Source of the DNA: CAIQPS01 sp963843455
Lineage (GTDB): Bacteria > Actinomycetota > Thermoleophilia > RBG-16-64-13
Direction of reading: 5' to 3'
Length of the DNA stretch: 64,000 bases
NCBI GenBank assembly: GCA_963843455.1
Contig: CAWJKE010000010.1
Location: 1 to 64,000, forward strand
The notes beneath the pieces were generated by a model. It worked only from the letters and a program-made list of their open reading frames with translations, searched no databases and had not been told where the DNA came from. Both the position numbers and the translations under genes were made by a program. Positions 60,410-64,000 of the stretch are shown one piece after another (position 1 is the stretch's first letter; every line of letters starts with the position of its first letter).

Positions 60410-61093
60410 CTATTCGCGCCCGGGAGCCGGCTCAGCCGGTCCCGAGGAGACCACTACCTGAGCGGGCCGCAAGACGCGGTCGCCTTGGCGATAGCCCCGC
60501 ACCAGGGCGGCCGTGATGATGCCTTCCTCCCGGGGAGAGGGCTGCAATACGACTGCTTCGTGGACGTGAGGGTCGAACGCGGCGCCGACAGTATCAATCT
60601 CCTCGACGCCGGCGCGCCGGAGCAGCTCCACGAACATGTCCCGCGTCATTCGGACACCACCCAGGACCTTGCCTTCGTCGTGATGCTCGGCTGCGTCCAG
60701 AGCCCGCTCGAGGTTGTCGAGCACGGGCAGCAGTTCGCCGAGCAGTTGGCCCGCGACGCGCTCGCGCGCCTCCAGCGCGTCGCGAGAGGCACGCTTGCGG
60801 AAGTTCTCGAACTCAGCGAGAAGCCGCAACTCTCGCTCGGCGAGAGCGTCGCGCTCGCGGCGCAGCGCGTCGATTTCTCCGTCCGGCTGGGTCTGCTCCG
60901 CCGGTCGGGGGGCCTCGTCTGAAAGCGCGGGGGACGTGGTGGCCGTTGTTTCCTCGCCGTTGGCCGCGGTCTCGGGGGCCGGGCCGGCGCCGGTCGTCCG
61001 GCGGGCTGCGGCGGTCGGCGCGGCCGCGGCGGAGGGATCCTCCGCCGCGGCCGGCTGACCGTTGATCGGTATGCGTCTTCCGGATGTAGTCAT
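60410..61093 (-). CDS. grpE: GrpE: nucleotide exchange factor of DnaK
   Basis: A protein of 227 residues. A ~80-residue disordered Ala/Thr-rich N-terminal region leads to a coiled coil ('EIDALRRERDALAERELRLL', 'AEFENFRKRASRDALEARER') and the C-terminal 'GAAFDPHVHEAVVLQPSPRE' and 'GYRQGDRVLRPAQVVVSSG' beta-wing. ATG 61093 lies four bases after the hsp20 stop, with AGCAGG upstream. It releases ADP from DnaK. Long disordered N-termini are usual in actinobacterial GrpE. Confidence 0.95.
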   Translation of the reverse strand: MTTSGRRIPINGQPAAAEDPSAAAAPTAAARRTTGAGPAPETAANGEETTATTSPALSDEAPRPAEQTQPDGEIDALRRERDALAERELRLLAEFENFRKRASRDALEARERVAGQLLGELLPVLDNLERALDAAEHHDEGKVLGGVRMTRDMFVELLRRAGVEEIDTVGAAFDPHVHEAVVLQPSPREEGIITAALVRGYRQGDRVLRPAQVVVSSGPAEPAPGRE

Positions 61094-61097
61094 CCTG

Positions 61098-61583
61098 CTA
61101 GCTTCGCGCCTCGGTGCCGACGGCTTCCACCGTTTCCGGCTCCCGCCCGCCACCGATGCTGACGGTGATCTTCTTGGGCTTGGCGATCTCGGCCTTGGGA
61201 ACGGTTATCTGGAGCAGGCCGTTCTCGTACTTGGCGTCCACCTTGCTCTCGTCCGCCGTGGGTGGGAGGGCCAGAGACCGGCTGAAGGAGCCGTACCGCC
61301 GTTCGATACGGTAGAACTTGTCTTCTTTCACCTCTTCCTCGAACCGACGTTCGCCGCTCACCGTGAGTACGTTGTCCTGCACTTCGATGTTGATGTCCTT
61401 CGGGTCCATGCCCGCCAGTTCCGCCTTGAGCACGATGGCGTCGTCGGTCTCGACCACATCGACGGCCGGAGTCCACGACTGTCGCTCGCTCACGTCGCCC
61501 CCGCCGGCGCGGGAGAACAGACGGTTCACTTCGGTCTGCAGAGCCGTTAGGTCACGGAAGGGGTCCCATCTTACCAATGCCAT
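61098..61583 (-). CDS. hsp20: Hsp20-family small heat-shock protein
   Basis: A protein of 161 residues with an alpha-crystallin domain ('PAVDVVETDDAIVLKAELAG', 'VQDNVLTVSGERRFEEEV', 'YGSFSRSLALPPTADESKVD', 'AKYENGLLQITVPKAE') and N-terminal 'ALVRWDPFRDLTALQTEVNR'. It holds unfolding proteins for DnaK/DnaJ. ATG 61583 follows AGGAGG at eight bases. It sits between dnaK and grpE, an unusual place for hsp20, with 12 bases to dnaK. Confidence 0.95.
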   Translation of the reverse strand: MALVRWDPFRDLTALQTEVNRLFSRAGGGDVSERQSWTPAVDVVETDDAIVLKAELAGMDPKDINIEVQDNVLTVSGERRFEEEVKEDKFYRIERRYGSFSRSLALPPTADESKVDAKYENGLLQITVPKAEIAKPKKITVSIGGGREPETVEAVGTEARS

Positions 61584-61595
61584 TGTTGCCACCTC

Positions 61596-63518
61596 CTACT
61601 TGTCTTCGTCGATGACTTCGTAGTCTGCTTCTTCCACCACTTCGTCTTCGGGAGCGCCCGCCCCGCCACCCTGGTGGCCGCCGGCGCCTCCGCCCGCTCC
61701 GCCATCGCCGCGCTGGGCCTGCGCGGCCTGGTAGGCCGCTTCGGAGACCTTGTAGGCCGCTTCCTGAAGCGTGTTCATCCTGCTTCGGATCAGGTCGAGG
61801 TTGTCGCCCTTGATGGCATCCTCCAGGTCACGGATGGCGTTCTCGATATCACCGTGAGTGGCACCGTCCACCTTGTCGCCGATGTCCTTGAGGGACTTGC
61901 GAGTGGAGTACACCAAGTTCTCCGCCTGATTGCGGGTATCGACGGTCTCTTTCTTCTTGCGGTCCTCTTCGGCGTTCACCTCGGCGTCGCGCATCATCTG
62001 TTTGATCTCTTCGTCGGTGAGGCCGCTCGAGCTTTTGATCTCGATCTTCTGCAGGTTGCCCGTAGCCAGGTCTTTGGCCGACACGTGCGTGATTCCGTTG
62101 GCGTCGATGTCGAAGCCGACCTCTATCTGCGGGATGCCGCGCGGCGCAGGCGGGATGCCCATGAGCTGGAACTTGCCTAGAGTCTTGTTGTACGCCGCCA
62201 GATCACGCTCGCCCTGCAGCACGTGGATCTCGACCGAGGTCTGGCCGTCTTCGGCCGTCGAGAAGATCTCACTCTTGCGCGTGGGGATGGTGGTGTTGCG
62301 GTCGATAAGCCGGGTGAACACGCCACCTTTGGTCTCGATACCGAGCGAAAGCGGGGTGACGTCCAAGAGGATGATGTCCTTGACTTCACCCGCGAGCACG
62401 CCGCCCTGGATGGCCGCGCCCAGCGCCACCACTTCGTCGGGGTTGATGCCTTTGTGGGGCTCCTTGCCGGTGAGCGAGCGGACTTTCTCTTGGACCGCGG
62501 GCATGCGGGTCATGCCACCCACGAGGATGACCTGGTCCAGATCTCCGGCCTTGAGGCCGGCATCATCCATGGCCTGCTTCGTCGGACCGACAGTCCGGTC
62601 GAGCAGGTCGCGGGTGAGTTCTTCCAGCTTCGCCCGGGTGAGGGTCATCTCCAGGTGTAACGGACCGCTCTGATCCATGGTGATAAAAGGCTGGTTGACG
62701 GTGGTCTCGAGCACCGAGGACAGCTCGACTTTGGCCTTCTCGGCCGCTTCGTAGAGCCGCTGCAGAGCCTGACGATCTTTGGTCAGGTCGACGCCCTTCT
62801 CCTTGCGGAACTCGTTGACGATCCAGTCGACCACCGCCTTGTCGAAGTTGTCGCCGCCCAAGTGGGTGTCGCCGTTGGTGGACTTGACTTCGAATACGCC
62901 ATCACCCAGTTCGAGGATGGAGACGTCGAAAGTGCCGCCGCCCAGGTCGAAGACCAGGACAGTCTGCTCGTGTTCTTTGTCGAGCCCGTAGGCCAGAGAG
63001 GCCGCCGTCGGCTCGTTGACGATCCGTTTGACCTCGAGGCCGGCGATGATGCCGGCGTCGCGAGTAGCCTGCCGCTGGGCGTCGTCGAAATAGGCCGGAA
63101 CGGTGATGACCGCTTCGGTGACCTCGGTGCCCAGGAAGGCTTCAGCGTCGCGCTTCAGCTTCTGAAGGATCTTCGCCGAGATCTCCGGCGGAGAGTACAG
63201 CGCGTCTTTGATCTTGACGCGCACGTCGCTGTTGGGACCCTCCACCACCTTATAGGGGACGATCTTCATCTCTTCGTTCACGCCGGAGAACTTGCGCCCC
63301 ATGAAACGCTTGATGGAGAAGACGGTGTTCTCAGGGTTGGTGACTGCCTGCCGCTTGGCGACGGTCCCGACCAGTTGTTCCCCCGTCTTGGTAAAGGCCA
63401 CCACCGATGGAGTGGTCCTGCCGCCCTCGGCGTTGGGGATGATGGTCGGCTCGCCGCCTTCGAGCACGGCCATCGCAGAGTAGGTCGTGCCCAAGTCGAT
63501 GCCGATGATCTTGCCCAT
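61596..63518 (-). CDS. dnaK: DnaK: Hsp70 chaperone
   Basis: A protein of 640 residues. ATPase domain with 'IIGIDLGTTYSAMAVLEGGE', 'ITVPAYFDDAQRQATRDAG', 'VFDLGGGTFDVSILELGDG' and 'VILVGGMTRMPAVQEKVR'; substrate domain with 'LLDVTPLSLGIETKGGVFTR'; helical lid and a Gly/Ala-rich tail ending 'EEADYEVIDEDK'. ATG 63518 follows GGAGGATACTT. First gene of the heat-shock operon, with a near-consensus promoter overlapped by an HspR site. Confidence 0.98.
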   Translation of the reverse strand: MGKIIGIDLGTTYSAMAVLEGGEPTIIPNAEGGRTTPSVVAFTKTGEQLVGTVAKRQAVTNPENTVFSIKRFMGRKFSGVNEEMKIVPYKVVEGPNSDVRVKIKDALYSPPEISAKILQKLKRDAEAFLGTEVTEAVITVPAYFDDAQRQATRDAGIIAGLEVKRIVNEPTAASLAYGLDKEHEQTVLVFDLGGGTFDVSILELGDGVFEVKSTNGDTHLGGDNFDKAVVDWIVNEFRKEKGVDLTKDRQALQRLYEAAEKAKVELSSVLETTVNQPFITMDQSGPLHLEMTLTRAKLEELTRDLLDRTVGPTKQAMDDAGLKAGDLDQVILVGGMTRMPAVQEKVRSLTGKEPHKGINPDEVVALGAAIQGGVLAGEVKDIILLDVTPLSLGIETKGGVFTRLIDRNTTIPTRKSEIFSTAEDGQTSVEIHVLQGERDLAAYNKTLGKFQLMGIPPAPRGIPQIEVGFDIDANGITHVSAKDLATGNLQKIEIKSSSGLTDEEIKQMMRDAEVNAEEDRKKKETVDTRNQAENLVYSTRKSLKDIGDKVDGATHGDIENAIRDLEDAIKGDNLDLIRSRMNTLQEAAYKVSEAAYQAAQAQRGDGGAGGGAGGHQGGGAGAPEDEVVEEADYEVIDEDK

Positions 63519-63564
63519 TTTAAGTATCCTCCGGAGCTCGCTCTAGGTTCATTAGCATGACGCC

Positions 63565-63593
63565 ATTATAAAATCTGAGTCTCATATTGTCAA
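63565..63593 (-). promoter_or_regulatory. Consensus sigma-70 promoter of the dnaK operon
   Basis: TTGACA (63588-63593), a 17-base spacer and TATAAT (63565-63570) on the minus strand: a perfect consensus promoter about 47 bases before the dnaK start. A promoter this strong fits repression-based (HspR) rather than sigma-based heat-shock control. Confidence 0.9.
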
Positions 63594-63594
63594 G
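63574..63594 (-). promoter_or_regulatory. HAIR-like HspR operator overlapping the dnaK promoter
   Basis: On the minus strand CTTGACA-N7-ACTCAGA, compared with the HAIR consensus CTTGAGT-N7-ACTCAAG: five of seven bases match in each arm with the exact 7-base spacing. It covers the -35 box and the spacer, so binding would block RNA polymerase. Confidence 0.65.
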
Positions 63595-63731
63595 TTTTCG
63601 GACAGGGCGTCTGTGCATGTTGATTATTCCCGAGAATATGCCGAAGAAACTTTGTATTCGCTAAAATACGTCAGAGCGTGAGTGGTCCACCGTCCCGGCG
63701 GCCCGCTCACCCCATCTCTCTCGAGGGACGC

Positions 63732-64000
63732 ATGAAGGTCGGTCGACAAAGACGAAGTGCCCGCCAGAGGCGGTCGGAAAAGACCCGTAGGCGGCGCATA
63801 GTCATCCTCATCGCCGTGATCGTCGCCATTCCGCTTATCGCGGCAGGGGTGTTCGGCGCGGTATTCAGCATCGGTCTGCGCACCGTGGCCGCGGTGGAGA
63901 AGGACATACCCTCACTGGAGGACCAGCACGAGGTCTCGCTGGCGCAGACCAGTTCCATATACGACGCCAACGGCAATCTTCTCTCCTATCTGCACGGGGT
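63732..64000 (+). CDS. Penicillin-binding protein 1A-type, N-terminal part (runs off the right edge)
   Basis: The first 89 residues are visible. A very basic N-terminus ('MKVGRQRRSARQRRSEKTRR') precedes one transmembrane helix ('IVILIAVIVAIPLIAAGVFG') and then 'SSIYDANGNLLSYLHG', the conserved stretch at the start of the glycosyltransferase-51 region of class A PBPs. It should be a bifunctional peptidoglycan synthase anchored in the membrane. ATG 63732 follows GAGGGACGC. Divergent from dnaK. The catalytic domains are outside the window. Confidence 0.82.
   Translation, partial: MKVGRQRRSARQRRSEKTRRRRIVILIAVIVAIPLIAAGVFGAVFSIGLRTVAAVEKDIPSLEDQHEVSLAQTSSIYDANGNLLSYLHG

Noticed and set aside
1..64000. 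CRISPR arrays, tRNA/rRNA genes, insertion sequences, prophage
   Set aside because: No regularly spaced direct repeats, tRNA-like cloverleaf segments, rRNA motifs, transposase or phage structural genes were recognised on either strand.

Overview
The window comes from a high-GC (about 64-66%) bacterium, most likely an anaerobic lineage of Actinomycetota. This is inferred from Thr/Ala/Pro-rich lipoprotein linkers, an HspR-controlled dnaK operon, a CIRCE element of the GC-rich 'GGCACTC' type, futalosine-pathway menaquinone genes, GTG/TTG starts and tight ATGA/GTGA gene overlaps. The anaerobic lifestyle is inferred from HdrABC-FlxABCD, corrinoid methyl transfer and tungstate uptake. No rRNA, tRNA, CRISPR array, transposase or phage gene was seen.

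Layout. 0-12.4 kb: a catabolic island with a branched-chain-type ABC importer (livH, a livM-livG-livF fusion, livJ), an LVIVD beta-propeller protein, three URO-D-fold (methyltransferase-type) proteins, one corrinoid protein, an iron-sulfur flavoprotein and two regulators (a MerR-TetR hybrid and a TetR). It reads as an import and corrinoid-dependent demethylation system for an unknown methylated substrate. 12.4-26.3 kb: an accessory region with a PRC-barrel protein, two divergent SDR dehydrogenases, an IlvD-type dehydratase, an MBL hydrolase with a divergent FadR-type GntR, an HD/esterase gene, two quinone-oxidoreductase-like MDRs, a damaged vapBC, a CPBP protease, a DUF1801 protein, and a chimeric-looking segment of truncated genes (NTF2-like, ABC ATPase, HicB). 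26.3-33.7 kb: the seven-gene hdrCBA-flxDCBA operon for flavin-based electron bifurcation between NAD(P)H, ferredoxin and a disulfide. 33.8-38.6 kb: alanine dehydrogenase, zinc-ribbon proteins, pdxST and mqnC. 38.6-45.1 kb: mqnA, mqnE, menG, mqnP, a UbiD-type decarboxylase and a glycosyltransferase. 45.3-53.3 kb: a diguanylate cyclase, then molybdenum/tungsten cofactor and tungstate-uptake genes (mogA, moaC-MOSC, moaA, mobA-mobB, a 57-aa cysteine protein, tupCBA). 53.3-64 kb: an orphan CpaF-like ATPase, ligA, a HAD phosphatase, surE, fmdB, a B-box membrane protein, hspR-dnaJ-grpE-hsp20-dnaK, and a divergent penicillin-binding protein that leaves the window.

The modules are consistent with an anaerobe that feeds methyl groups and reduced carriers into Hdr/Flx electron bifurcation, makes menaquinone by the futalosine route, and uses tungsten or molybdenum enzymes not seen here.

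Sequence quality matters. At least twenty reading-frame breaks lie in otherwise well-conserved genes, including housekeeping genes (ligA, pdxT, mqnC, ald, hdrB, hdrC, flxB, flxD). Nearly all are repaired by removing one base, often a G or C in a short homopolymer. I treat them as probable sequencing or assembly insertions and give the restored gene spans. Apparent long fusions such as HdrC-HdrB and FlxB-FlxA are explained the same way.
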